Assembly (NCBI GenBank): GCA_026119855.1
Contig: JAOWBW010000250.1
Location: forward strand, 372,001 to 436,000
Direction: 5' to 3'
Length of the DNA: 64,000 nucleotides
DNA from: Campanula takesimana
Lineage: Eukaryota; Streptophyta; Magnoliopsida; Asterales; Campanulaceae
Part shown: positions 18,211 to 30,218 of the stretch, one piece after another
Layout: each line of letters begins with the position of its first letter
How positions within the stretch are numbered: position 1 is the stretch's first letter
Notes under the pieces: generated by a model
What the model saw: the letters and a program-made list of their open reading frames with translations, nothing else
What the model was told of the DNA's origin: nothing
Database searches by the model: none
Program-made: the position numbers and the translations under genes

Positions 18211-20425
18211 CTAGTCAGAATCTTCCTCCGTGGTATCTCCACGCCGCGCTAAAGCCCGAGAGCTACCGGCACCCGAACTCCGTCCCCGGACCGCTCGACC
18301 ACCAATATGAGAAGAGCCCGCACCATTTGGAGACCGTTCCCGACGCTGGGGTGATGCAACGTCGTCCCTCTGACAAGTACATGAATGGTACGCCTCCCTC
18401 AGTAAGCGCATCAACACGTTCTCCCGCCGAGCTGAACGGATATATGCCTCCCGAGTCACCTGAAAATGAAACCAAGGCAATGATTACAATGCAGAAAGAA
18501 ATAAGTGTGTGCGAACATGACTGATATAAAGCACAAAGCCGTACCCCAGCGTCGGGCGGAGGAATGAATGTCTCCTTAACAAGATCTGCATCAGTCGGCT
18601 CCAGGCTAAGCTCCACCTCCCGGCCGCCCCTCATCACTCTCACGCTACTCGAGCGAAGGGGCATGTCAACCAAAGGCCGACTCCGACCAACATAACGGGC
18701 CGAGCTCGACCCCTCTCCAGACAACATCCTAGCCCGTACCTGTGGACTGACCAGCCGCGTCCGTACATAGCCGGCATAATCATCACCCCCCTGTAATGCT
18801 CTGCCGGAGTGGGAGCCAAGAAAGTCGCCAACCTCGCGGGACGGAGCATATCCCGAGGAGGGTCATAAGGAGCCCACGGTAACGCACCAGCCCTGTGCTG
18901 ACGAACCACCCTCTCCCCAAGATACATGGCCTCCCCGGTGAGACCCACAAGCAGAACCCTAGAAGCGGTCAACTCCACTACATAGGGACCCACCGAAGCC
19001 TCGTTGGCCGGGCTCCATAGGTAAAATCTAACCCCGATGGGCTCAGACATCGCGAACACCCTCCTCAGATCAGCAGCATCTACTGTCTTCCTGTCCCGGT
19101 TTCTGCGGGAAGGAGCCCTGTTGCCCTTGCACCAATACGACATGATGGGAACAACCTTGTTAACACTCATCACCAACTGAAAAGGGGCGACACCGAAGAC
19201 CTCGTACACCCAAGCCTGTACATGTAATAAGAGAGATATTTCAGACCAAAAAATAGAACAGAAATCTCAACAAGTGAAAAGAAGGGTAGTCGAGAGCATA
19301 CCTCAAAGGCGAACTGGAACCCGTCAAAGGCCGACGAGCTAGCCCTCGAGCAATGATCCAAAGCCCGGTAAATCTCAGCCAAACCGGCTCCACCCCAATA
19401 AATCCCACCGACTAAGTCCAAGTCCACAAGAGCCCCTAGCAGCGAGTACCGGCAGACAGTAGCCCCACTGGGAAACAAAATCTCTGAAAAGCTGTACCAT
19501 AAGAACAGCCGGACCAAGCAATCCAAATCATATTCCCCCTACTAAAGGCCTCAATAGCCACCTCCACCAAGCGATTCACCTTCCCGGCCTCCACTCCATA
19601 ACCCTTGACACCTCCTCCTAGGTCGGTGTCAACTCCCAGCAGAGCCTGTCTATAGTCCCGCCGCTCCGCCAAGCTCTCATCAAAAGGCAAAGGGGTACCA
19701 GTAAACCTCAACCCCGTGATGGGCGCGAAATCCGTCGGCGTGATGGTAAGCTCTCCCCAACTAAAGTGGAAGGTATGGGTGGTATCCCACCAGAACTCCC
19801 GGCACACCTCTATCACCGCTGCCACCTTCAGGGTAGCCCCGACCATGCGGACACTGTCAAAGAATGGGCCAAAGCCCATAGCCTCGATCCGAGCACGCAA
19901 ACCGCCCGGTCCCTCTGGCAGGGACGCCCACAGTTTGCCCACAATCACTGTGGACCCACGAGCCTTGATCCTCTGCAGGTAAACACAGCACAGGTATGTT
20001 ACCATTCTAGCAATTTACAATTCCAGCAATTTAAATTTTAGCATTCCATTATTCTAGCATTTCATATTATGTGCATAAAACATACAAATGTACGAGAAGG
20101 AGAGGAATGAAAATTCGAAATTTACCTCTCGCGTCTCCGGAAGCCCCATCGACCAATGACGCTCAGAGTCGATGTAAAAATCGTAATCTTGGTCGAACGT
20201 GGACCGCAGCAGATTATCGCGATAATTCCGAGTCGCGGCTCGTGGTCTCAAACCGCCCCGTGGAATCAAGGGCGCCGCTTCAAAGCCCCCTCCTGGATCA
20301 GCCCCGACATTTCCTGCGCCCTGAGCATTACCGTGCCCCTCTCCTTGTTGCTCTTGTTGTGGAATCATATACCCACCATGGCCCAGAAAATCTCTAAATA
20401 ATGCCTCATTGATCCAATCCGCCAT
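18211..20425 (-). CDS. Antisense plant mobile domain gene PMD2 of element A, four exons
   Basis: A second PMD gene, split by introns. Predicted exons on the - strand: 20425-20126, 19972-19302, 19215-18545 and 18459-18211. Introns of 153, 86 and 85 bp all start GT, end AG and lie in phase 0; acceptors read TGCAG, TACAG and TTCAG. About 630 residues. PMD features: FWWDTTHTFHFSWGELTIT, DFAPITGLRFTG, LFLWYSFSEILFPSG, WGGAGLAEIYRAL, and exon 3 beginning AWVYEVFG. The C-terminus is Arg/Ser-rich and ends acidic. Two one-base frameshifts are needed, at G runs 19535-19539 and 18786-18791 (on the + strand, C5 and C6), so they may be true mutations or homopolymer sequencing errors. Antisense placement would let introns survive the genomic RNA stage. 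Function unknown. Confidence 0.75.
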
Positions 20426-20605
20426 ATCTTCAAGAATTATGTGAAATGAAATCTTCAAAATTATCAAAATCTGAGCTTTCTCTCTCTAAAAACTCAATTT
20501 TCTCTCTCTAACTCGTCAATGGAGGAAGGAAGAAGAAGAAAGAAGAAAAGAAGAAGAAGAGGGAAGGTTTCTGGTGATGTGACCAAGAGTCAGCCCGCCG
20601 GCTAC

Positions 20606-20740
20606 CTTGGCCACGCGGCCACTTTCGCCCGTGCAACCCCAGCCGTCAGATCAGCAATCCGCGTGAAGGAGATCTGACCACTCAGCGGCCTTGGCCACGC
20701 GGCCACTTTGCAATTCAGTGTGTTTGGCCACGCGGCCAAC
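20606..20740 (-). promoter_or_regulatory. Three GGCC palindrome boxes upstream of PMD2
   Basis: TTGGCCACGCGGCCA at about 20607, 20691 and 20724, 180-315 bp upstream of the PMD2 ATG. No clear TATA box was seen between them and the gene. Confidence 0.5.
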
Positions 20741-20884
20741 CTTGCCCCTGCAGATAAAATTCCACTTTTGCCCCTGATCTTTTCACTTTAATTCATTTTA
20801 AATACCTTTAACACTACTTTGACTGATATTCGTTACCTTTGGGTACGGAAAGCCCCTTAAAATTTCCATTCTTCACCGAATATT

Positions 20885-21150
20885 TGCTTAGGATTCGTAT
20901 AGTTGTAGAGACTTCGGCGCCTCTATAACATACCATCCTAGATCAATCGTGGTTAACAGAAGCCTCGGCGTTTCTGTTTGCGAGAGATCCAGCATCTATT
21001 ATTAGGATTTGCGTGATTGTAGAGACTTCGGCGCCACTATAACATACGCATCCTAGATCAATCGTGGTTAACAGAAGCCTCGGCGTTTCTGTTCGCGAGA
21101 GATCCAACATCGATTACTTTAGCGCAATCGGCAGGAACCCTGGCGATCCT
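20885..21150 (+). repeat. Hairpin satellite, two units plus a diverged third, element A 3' UTR
   Basis: Each unit of about 115 bp contains two inverted repeats: TAGAGAC-TTCG-GCGCCTCTA (UUCG-type loop) and ACAGAAGCCTCGGCGTTTCTGT. Element B has about 13 units of the same repeat (34036-35800, opposite strand). Confidence 0.85.
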
Positions 21151-21639
21151 GATTGCGTTTACCATTCCATCTTGGGATTATTTAGACAACGTAGTCTTTA
21201 ATTTTCTCAAATAACTTCATTACTTACGAATAATTCGTTCTTCATGCAGGATAGTGCCCGTAGGTTTATTATCCCTAGCAGGAGTCCGATATCTCGTTTT
21301 ATCCCCAGTAGATCTCTGAACTACGACCGGCTTGATTCCTCGGAGGATACGTAGGAAACCTGAAAAGGTCCAGCCACCCGACCGACGCGGTCATCTCTCA
21401 TCCCCGGCAGGTGCATTTCCCCAGCAGAAAACGTTGCTCCCCATCAGAGGACAATCATTCCCAATTTCCCATCAGATTTGAACTACGTTTGGCTTGATTC
21501 CCCCGCGGATACGTAGGTCGCCTGTCAAGGTCCAGCCGTTCCCTTACCTTTCATTTGTTTCGAAACTCATGTTTCAGACGGATCCTTCTTTTATCGTCGA
21601 CCCCACATTGCCTTACAAGAAGCGTCGCCGAGGGGCTAC

Positions 21640-21672
21640 TGTTAGTACCCGACCTGAAAATGAGTTTATTAG
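21640..21672 (+). repeat. Element A 3' LTR, left fragment
   Basis: TGTTAGTACCCGACC... up to the copia insertion; 21668-21672 is the left copia TSD ATTAG. The LTR resumes at 30219. Confidence 0.95.
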
Positions 21673-22539
21673 TGTTGGTAGTGGTGCCCTAGGCACGTTT
21701 AATAAACGTTGTAATTGTTATCATTTATTTCATATCAATAAAGAGATGTTTTGATTATTATTGTTGTTCATGTTTACTTATAATAATCCCCGTCCCTAGT
21801 GCTTGTTAAGCACTAGTATAAAGGCTAAATGATCATGGGATGATCATGTTAGATTTATGGGTACTTGTTTGGAACAAAGGTACTGGACATGACCCGCTAT
21901 ATGAGATTTATGTCATGGTCTATGTCATACATATATCTCATATTAGTTATGTCATTTGAATCCTTAGACATGAAGTTATTATAGTCTTCCACTTGATGAA
22001 CATTATGTTTGACATATTCAAACGCTGCCTTAACACGGTAGTTATAAAGGGTATGATTGGCATAATCGGATTCCCGTTGGGAAGAATAATAAGCTAAATG
22101 GATTTGTCCCTCCACGGAGAGATGTCAAGCTTGGGCCCCTCGAAGGAATGATGTTGATGAAATGTTCGGCCGGACTCAAATGGATTGATTGAATCAATAG
22201 CATTTGAATTATCAACATATTCGGAATCGAGAAAGTATTGAACAAAACAAGTTGACTGTTTGACCATGACTTGTGTTCAATGATATCGTGGACAAAGGGA
22301 TTGTGACATATTCTAAAGGAATGCGAACTTGTATCTAGTTATACTATTTGGGTAGGTATGACGGTTTGCTAGAACCTAATCATATCTTATGGGATCATGT
22401 TTGAGCCCATTGCCAACTTAGTATAATCCTAGAGGGTCACACACAATAGAACGAATCTTAAATAAAAGGACTATATTGGCATTTAGGGTCGGAGGACTTC
22501 CAAGGAATTTCTGGAAATGATCTGGGCCTCCTGGTCAAC

Positions 22540-22653
22540 CAAGCGGGCGCTTGGGTTGTACCAGGCGGGCGCCTGTTCAAGCCGGAAAGGGACTAGAGTT
22601 TCTGCCCAAACAGGCGGGCGCCTGGGTGGTACCGGGCGGGCGCCTGGTGCTCC
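22540..22653 (+). promoter_or_regulatory. GCGGGCGC palindrome cluster in copia LTR
   Basis: Four boxes, for example CAGGCGGGCGCCTG (arms CAGGCG/CGCCTG), with the last ending about 75 bp before the TATA box. In the 3' LTR (29567-29670) three of the four boxes carry C-to-T or G-to-A changes. The same box occurs in the unrelated element C LTR. Confidence 0.65.
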
Positions 22654-22728
22654 CGATTGGGAATTTCGTAATTCGATTTAGGAAAGTTTTTGGCACAAGA
22701 TTCCTATTTGGAATAGGTCTTAATTGTG

Positions 22729-22735
22729 TATAAAA
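22729..22735 (+). promoter_or_regulatory. TATA box of copia LTR
   Basis: GTGTATAAAAACCCC; same in the 3' LTR at 29750-29756. Confidence 0.65.
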
Positions 22736-23193
22736 ACCCCAATTCGGCCAGACCATATGGACAAGTGATTTTGTGAGTCTCAAAGAGTTTGAGAGAGATA
22801 TTATTTTGTTCTAAGATATCTTTGATTGAGGAACAAAATAATTCACAAATAAATTCCATATAGTTCTTTATTATATTGTGAAAGTGTGTTTCATAATATT
22901 GGTCTAGCAACCAAGATCAAAGAAGCTCCTTTGATATTCGTTCGAGGTGTGGATACCGCTAGAGGGTGAAAATTATCATCTTCAAAGTTCGTGTTCAAGC
23001 TTTGTGATCGTGATCAAGTTTTCAAGTCTCTACACCAAAGACCAAGTGAAAATTCATAGCCATCAAGGGTTAGTTATTCCTCTATTCATCTTGTTGTATT
23101 TGATTTAATCATATGAACGGATCCATGGTTTTGGGTTTCTTAAAAATTTTAATTGCTATATTCCGCTGCGCATGTTACCTGGAAACCCAACAG

Positions 23194-23207
23194 TGGTATC
23201 AGAGCCC
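23194..23207 (+). promoter_or_regulatory. Copia primer binding site (initiator tRNA-Met)
   Basis: TGGTATCAGAGCCC one base after the LTR end; TGGTATCAGAGC is the standard plant initiator-tRNA-Met primer sequence. Confidence 0.93.
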
Positions 23208-24722
23208 TGTTCATGTTGATTAATTCAATACTTGGATCATGTTGTGTGTATATAAATTGTTTATGTGCCAAGCATGATATGAATATTGGATTATATGATG
23301 TTTATGTGTTTTGTGATTTTATGTGGTTTATTGTTTTTCCAACTTTAATCGCACGATTCAATCGCAATAAAAATTATGGTGGATTCTGAATTATTTCGAT
23401 TATTGATTTTTGATTGGATCAAAGTTTTAATAATCGGGGAAAAATAATTTTGAGACAAAAATTTCGAACTTGAAAATTCTATACCATTCTGGCTATCAAG
23501 TGCCCGCCCGCCCTAGACCAGGCGCGCGCTCGCTAGGCCAGAATGTTCTGATTTTTGTTCAAAATCTGATTCTGGAATTTTTCGATAAATCCAACAAAAC
23601 CAGTAACAAGACCACTTCAGACTTGCTGATCTGGAATGGGTTTTGGGTAGTTGGTTTGTGTGTGGATTTTGGGGTTTGATTTTCCTATTTGTTTTAGTCT
23701 TGTGATTCCTAGATTGGTTCAAGTTTTGGATGGCTAATCTGCGTTCATCGAGATTGTGTTTCCCAAAATTGATCGCAATCAAAGTTTCAAAGATAAAACG
23801 AAGTTAGAATTATGAAGAATTCATAATTGCTAAAATTGAGAAATAAAGTTCTTGATTCAATGATTGGAGATCCATGTAGAATTGTGAATGCAATTGGCCT
23901 ACGTTCATCGAGACCATCTATTGCTTAGTTTCGGCCACATGGACTACTTTCTTGGTTTCTTGAATTAGTGCGGGATTGTGGTTGCCTAATGGCTTAGTTC
24001 GACCGCACTTCTTGTTGTCTTGATTTGGAGATAATAACCAAAGTTGAAATAGTCTCATCCTCATAATTATAGAGAAACTAATGACACATAAATATCATGC
24101 TTAAATTAATAGAGATTAATTTAGTGGCTAAACTTGATGTGTAACATGTTTATATTATGTGCTCATAAATGTGTTATATGCTATATGTGATGAACCTTCA
24201 AAGAAAGTTTTAAGTCTTTTATTGCCATGCCATGATTAAAACACTTGTTAGTACATGAGTGATTTTAATGTAGATTCGTCCTAGCGAGGTGCATTAAATT
24301 TATTTATGTATGAGCAAGATAGATAATGTGGGCACGCCCTAGCGGGACACATTAACTATGCGTTTAAAATGGTTAGACTTAATTGGGCGTCAAAACAGTT
24401 TTGGGCCTAGGCAAAGATGAGGTTTAACATGCTTTTTGGAATTGGATTTCTTAAAGAATCTCATAAAAGGAACTAAGAGTCATATGAGATATGATTGACA
24501 AGAGTTGTCTACCTAATTAATTTGATTTTGTGTAATCCGCCTTAGCGGACTTGAAATTAAATTAAAGGTGGATCTTAACCCATTTAAATTATATTATACA
24601 TTGGATGTATATGAAGGTTATATAATTTAGTGGGAGTATTTTGTTTGAAAAATACATTATTTATCTCTTTAATGAAAAACCGGTACTTATTAAATTTTGG
24701 AAATTTTGCATATTTGTAGATA
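23208..24722 (+). other. Copia leader
   Basis: About 1.5 kb, AT-rich, no gene. One GC-rich patch at 23500-23540 (CCCGCCCGCC and GGCGCGCGC) resembles the LTR boxes. Three short phrases of the type CCTAGCGNGNNNCATTAA recur at about 24280-24360 and 24540. Confidence 0.75.
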
Positions 24723-27700
24723 ATGACTAATAACACTCAATCAATGTCGTTGCGATCGATCCTTGAGAAGGATAAGCTCGAAGAGAATGGTACAAACTTT
24801 ATGGATTGGATCCGAAGCATAAGAATTGTTCTTAGGCAAGAAGATAAGTTGTACATTCTCGATGGGCCTCTCCCTGCTGAACCACCGCCTACTGCCCCTA
24901 GGGTAGAAAGGGACAATTACAAGAAACATCGTAATGATTCTAGAGATGTAAGTTGTCTCATGCTTGCTGCTATGTGTTCAAAACTCCAACAAAGTTTGGA
25001 ACATTTGGAAGCCTATGAGATAGGCGTGGAGTTGAGAACCATGTTTCAAGAGCAAGCTAGGCAAGAGAGGTACAAGACCATTGTTGCATTCACTACTAGT
25101 AAAATGAATGAAGGGCAACAAGTGAGTCCTCACTTTCTTAAAATGAAAGGTTATGTAGAGCACCTTGAGAAACTTGGCTATCCAATCCCATTGGAGCTAG
25201 CCACGGATCTCATTCTTAATTCATTGCCTAAAAGTTATAATCAGTTTGTGATGAATTATAACATGCATGGAATGGATAAGAATCTCTCTGAGTTGCATGG
25301 GATGCTCAAAACTGCAGAGATGAAAATTGTGGAGAAAGGTTCTCCCGTGCTCTTGGTTCATGATGGGAAGAAGCCTGGTGCCAAAGGCAAGGGTAAGGCA
25401 AAAGTTGTCAAACCCAAGATAAGCAAGGCAAGGGTTGCCAAGGCTTCTGAGGCAAAACCCGATACACAAAAGGATGCAATTTGTTTCCATTGTCAAGAAA
25501 TTGGTCATTGGAAACGTAATTTCAAGGCTTTCTTGGAAGAGCAAAAGAAGAAGAAGAGCAGCAAGGCTGCGTCGACTTCAGGTATCTATATGATAGATAT
25601 TCTCCTTTCTACCACTGATTCTTGGGTATTGGATACCGGATGTGGTTCTCACATTTGTCTAAATGTGCAGGGACTAAAGAATAGGAGACTGCTTAAAGAA
25701 GGTGAAGTAGATCTACGCGTGGGGAATGGAGCAAGAGTTGCTGCATTAGCCGTAGGGACTTATGAAGTCACTTTACCTTCCGGATTAATTCTTGTTTTGA
25801 ACAATTGTTATTATGTTCCGGATTTAAGCAGAAATATTATTTCAATTTCTTGTTTGGATAATGAAGGTTTTAAGTTTCTTATTGAGAATAATAGATTTTC
25901 TATTTATTTAAATGATGTGCTTTATGGTATTGCTAATTCATTTAATGGCCTTTATATCTTGGATGTCAAGAATGAAAATAATGTCTATCATGTAAATAAG
26001 AAATCTAAACCTAATGATGTAAATCATACTTATTTGTGGCATTGCCGTCTTGGTCATATAAATGAGAAGCGTATCTCAAAACTCCACGGGGACGGACTTT
26101 TGGGTTCATGTGACTTAGAGTCATATGATACTTGTGAGTCGTGTCTTCTTGAAAAAATGACTAAGACACCTTTTACCAAGTTGGGTGAAAGGGCAAGCGA
26201 CTTATTGGGGTTGATACATTCCGATGTATGCGGACCATTAAGTAGCAATGCTAGGGGAGGATTTCAATACTTCATAACCTTCACTGATGATTATAGTAGA
26301 TTTGGGTATGTTTACCTAATGAAACATAAAAGTGAAGCATTTGAGATATTTAGAATATTTCAAAATGAAGTAGAAAAACAACTTGGCAAAAGTATAAAGG
26401 CACTTCGATCAGATCGAGGTGGTGAATACTTAAGTCAAGAATTTGATGATCATCTAAAGAATTGTGGAATAGTTTCACAATTGACTCCACCTGGAACACC
26501 ACAATGGAATGGTGTGTCCGAGAGGAGGAATCGGACTTTGTTAGACATGGTTCGATCAATGATGAGTCAAGTTGATCTTCCAATATCCTTTTGGGGTTAC
26601 GCCCTAGAAACCGCTGCTTTCACACTAAATCAAGTTCCAACTAAATCGGTTCCAAAGACTCCATATGAGATGTGGAGTGGAAAGAAACCTAGTTTATCTT
26701 TCATGAGGATTTGGGGTTGCGAAGTTTATGTCAAGAGACTTATCTCTGACAAACTAGCACACAAATCTGATAAATGTATTTTCGTGGGATATCCTAAGGA
26801 AACTAAAGGATATTACTTTTACAACCGAGAGGACAACAAAGTGTTTGTTGCCCGAACTGGTGTCTTTCTAGAGAAAGAGTTTCTCTCCAAAGAAATCAGT
26901 GGGAGTAAAATAAATCTTGAAGAAATTCGGGACCCAGAAAATAACATTGAACCAATAGTGGAACAAGAACAAGAACCACAAGGAGTTGTGGAACCTGTTC
27001 AAAATACACAAGCATCTCGCAGATCTAGTAGGTTACGATCCGAGCCCGAGAGATATGGATTTCTCGTAACGGATAGTAATGAGGTAGAAATCATTGAGAA
27101 TGATGAACCGTCAACCTACCAAGAGGCGATGTCTTCTCCTGATTCGGACAAGTGGCTTGGAGCCATGGAATCCGAATTGCAATCCATGCAAGACAATCAA
27201 GTTTGGAATTTGATTGATGCGCCCGAAGGTGTAAAAACCATAGGATGCAAATGGGTCTTCAAGAAGAAGACTGACATGGATGGGAAGGTGCATACTTACA
27301 AAGCTAGGCTTGTAGCGAAGGGTTATAGGCAAGTTCATGGTATTGACTATGATGAGACCTTTTCACCCGTAGCAATGATCAAATCTATAAGAATTTTGCT
27401 TGTCATTGCCGCATATCATGACTATGAAATATGGCAGATGGATGTCAAAACCGCTTTCCTGAATGGAAAACTCCAAGAGGATGTGTATATGACACAACCA
27501 GAAGGTTTTGAACAAGATTCTAAGGTATGCAAATTGCAAAGATCCATCTATGGATTGAAGCAAGCTTCAAGGAGTTGGAATCTCCGTTTTGATGAATCAG
27601 TCAAAGAGTTTGGTTTCATCAAGAACGAAGATGAGCCTTGTGTATACAAGAAGATTAGTGGGAGCATAGTGCTATTCCTTATTTTATACGTGGATGACAT

Positions 27701-28680
27701 ATTGCTCATTGGAAACGACACTCCTACACTTCAGTCTGTGAAGACTTGGTTAGGAAAGTGTTTTGCAATGAAAGATATGGGTGAAGCCGCATATATTCTT
27801 GGCATTAAGATCTATAGAGATAGATCAAAGGAGGCTACTTGGTTTAAGCCAAAGTACATACATTGACAAGGTCATTAGAAGATTCCGTATGGAAAATTCT
27901 AAGAGAGGCACCTTGCCCGTGTTACATGGAGTTTCTCTAAGCAAGACTCAATGTCCTAAGACAAAAGATGAGCGTGAGAAAATGAATGATGTTCCATATG
28001 CTTCGGCAATTGGGTCCATCATGTATGCCATGATTTGTACTAGGCCGGATGTGTCTTATGCTTTGAGCATGACAAGTAGATACCAATCCGACCCTGGCGA
28101 AAATCACTGGATAGCTGTAAAAGCGATTCTTAAGTACTTAAGAAGAACTAAAGACTCGTTTTTGGTCTATGGAGGAATGGAAGATGATCTCGTTGTAAAT
28201 GCTTACACGGATGCAAGCTTCCAAACCGACAAAGATGATAGCCGATCGCAATCGGGTTTTGTGTTTATGTTAAATGGTGGAGCTGTAAGCTGGAAGAGTT
28301 CCAAGCAAAGTACAACCGCTGATTCTACAACAGAAGCTGAGTATATTGCTGCATCGGATGCTGCAAAGGAAGCTGTTTGGATTAAGAAGTTCATAACTGA
28401 ACTTGAAGTGGTTCCTAGTATTGCTAATCCAATAGACCTTTATTGCGACAATAATGGTGCTATTGCTCAAGAAAAGGAACCAAGAGCACATCAGAAATCC
28501 AAACACATACTTAGGCGTTTTCATATCATTCGAGAAATCGTTGATAGGGGAGACGTAAATATATGCAGAGTACCTACTGATGACAATGTTGCGGACCCGC
28601 TAACAAAGGGACTTCCACAAGCTAAACATGATGGTCATGTTAGGTCCATGGGTATTAGATACATGGGAGATTGGGCCTAG
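24723..28680 (+). pseudogene. Copia gag-pol with one frameshift
   Basis: The ATG at 24723 opens 1,047 codons to a stop at 27866; the reading then continues in another frame from about 27830 to 28680. Gag about 1-230; zinc knuckle C254, C257, H262 but Phe at 267 where the fourth ligand Cys is expected; protease DTG near 305; integrase zinc finger about 438-485 and catalytic core (SDRGGEY, NGVSERRN); RT from about 840 with YVDDILLIGND near 990; RNase H in the second frame (AYTDASFQ, STTEAEYIAASDA, LYCDNNGAI). The shift is a single base at about 27829-27834 in the RT-RNase H junction. Everything else looks intact, so the loss is recent. The defective knuckle would be expected to weaken RNA packaging. 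Confidence 0.93.
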
Positions 28681-28694
28681 GGCAAGTGGGAGAT
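28680..28694 (+). promoter_or_regulatory. Copia polypurine tract
   Basis: GGGCAAGTGGGAGAT directly before the 3' LTR; typical Ty1/copia plus-strand primer. Confidence 0.9.
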
Positions 28695-30213
28695 TGTTGG
28701 TAGTGGTGCCCTAGGCACGTTTAATAAACGTTGTAATTGTTATCATTTATTTCATATCAATAAAGAGATGTTTTGATTATTATTGTTGTTCATGTTTACT
28801 TATAATAATCCCCGTCCCTAGTGCTTGTTAAGCACTAGTATAAAGGCTAAATGATCATGGGATGATCATGTTAGATTTATGGGTACTTGTTTGGAACAAA
28901 GGTACTGGACATGACCCGCTATATGAGATTTATGTCATGGTCTATGTCATACATATATCTCATATTACTTATGTCATTTGAATCCTTAGACATGAAGTTA
29001 TTATAGTCTTCCACTTGATGAACATTATGTTTGACATATTCAAACGCTGCCTTAACACGGTAGTTATAAAGGGTATGATTGGCATAATCGGATTCCCGTT
29101 GGGAAGAATAATAAGCTAAATGGATTTGTCCCTCCACGGAGAGATGTCAAGCTTGGGCCCCTCGAAGGAATGATGTTGATGAAATGTTCGGCCGGACTCA
29201 AATGGATTGATTGAATCAATAGCATTTGAATTATCAACATATTCGGAATCGAGAAAGTATTGAACAAAACAAGTTGACTGTTTGACCATGACTTGTGTTC
29301 AATGATATCGTGGATAAAGGGATTGTGACATATTCTAAAGGAATGCGAACTTGTATCTAGTTATACTATTTGGGTAGGTATGACGGTTTGCTAGAACCTA
29401 ATCATATCTTATGGGATCATGTTTGAGCCCATTGCCAACTTAGTATAATCCTAGAGGGTCACACACAATAGAACGAATCTTAAATAAAAGGACTATATTG
29501 GCATTTAGGGTCGGAGGACTTCCAAGGAATTTCTGGAGATGATCTGGGCCTCCTGGTCAACCAAGCGGGCACTTGGGTTGTACCAGGCGGGCGCTTGTTC
29601 AAGCCGGAAAGGGACTGGAGTTTCTGCCCAAACAGGCGGGCGCCTGGGTGGTACCGGGTGGGCGCCTGGTGCTCCGATTGGGAATTTCCTAATTCGATTT
29701 AGGAAGGTTTTTGGCACAAGATTCCTATTTGGAATAGGTCTTAATTGTGTATAAAAACCCCAATTCGGCCAGACCATATGGACAAGTGATTTTGTGAGTC
29801 TCAAAGAGTTTGAGAGAGATATTATTTTGTTCTAAGATATCTTTGATTGAGGAACAAAATAATTCACAAATAAATTCCATACAGTTCTTTATTATATTGT
29901 GAAAGTGTGTTTCATAATATTGGTCTAGCAACCAAGATCAAAGAAGCTCCTTTGATATTCGTTCGAGGTGTGGATACCGCTAGAGGGTGAAAATTATCAT
30001 CTTCAAAGTTCGTGTTCAAGCTTTGTGATCGTGATCAAGTTTTCAAGTCTCTCCACCAAAGACCAAGTGAAAATTCATAGCCATCAAGGGTTAGTTATTC
30101 CTCTATTCATCTTGTTGTATTTGATTTAATCATATGAACGGATCCATGGTTTTGGGTTTCTTAAAAATTTTAATTGCTATATTCCGCTGCGCATGTTACC
30201 TGGAAACCCAACA
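28695..30213 (+). repeat. Copia 3' LTR (1519 bp)
   Basis: Ends in CCCAACA; followed by the right TSD ATTAG. Confidence 0.97.
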
Positions 30214-30218
30214 ATTAG

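Larger units (their letters stand above)
20426..21639 (+). other. Element A 3' untranslated region
   Basis: No gene. It contains three GGCC palindromes (20606-20740), two and a part units of the hairpin satellite (20885-21150), two derived CTACG hairpins (21321-21354 and 21483-21516), short CCCCAGCAG/CCCCATCAG words, and the purine-containing tract CGTCGCCGAGGGGCTAC (21624-21639) directly before the 3' LTR. The last is probably the polypurine tract for plus-strand priming; element 1 and element B share it. Confidence 0.75.
21673..23192 (+). repeat. Copia 5' LTR (1520 bp)
   Basis: Nearly identical to 28695-30213. It contains a cluster of GGCGGGCGCC boxes (22540-22653) and a TATA box (22729-22735). 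Small ORFs occur in both copies and are not genes. Confidence 0.97.
21673..30213 (+). mobile_element. Ty1/copia retrotransposon nested in element A 3' LTR (8.5 kb)
   Basis: LTRs 21673-23192 and 28695-30213 with perfect terminal TGTTGG...CCAACA; TSD ATTAG at 21668-21672 and 30214-30218. Primer site for initiator tRNA-Met, gag-pol in Ty1/copia domain order (integrase before RT), polypurine tract AAGTGGGAGAT. LTRs differ at about a dozen sites by eye (about 0.8%). Lineage (Tork/Angela-like?) is a guess from the long LTRs and RT sequence. Confidence 0.97.

Noticed and set aside
21897..22245. Small antisense ORFs repeated at 28919-29267
   Set aside because: They are copies within the copia LTRs and carry no recognisable domain.
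23194..23207. tRNA gene fragment
   Set aside because: It is the primer binding site complement of initiator tRNA-Met; no cloverleaf around it.
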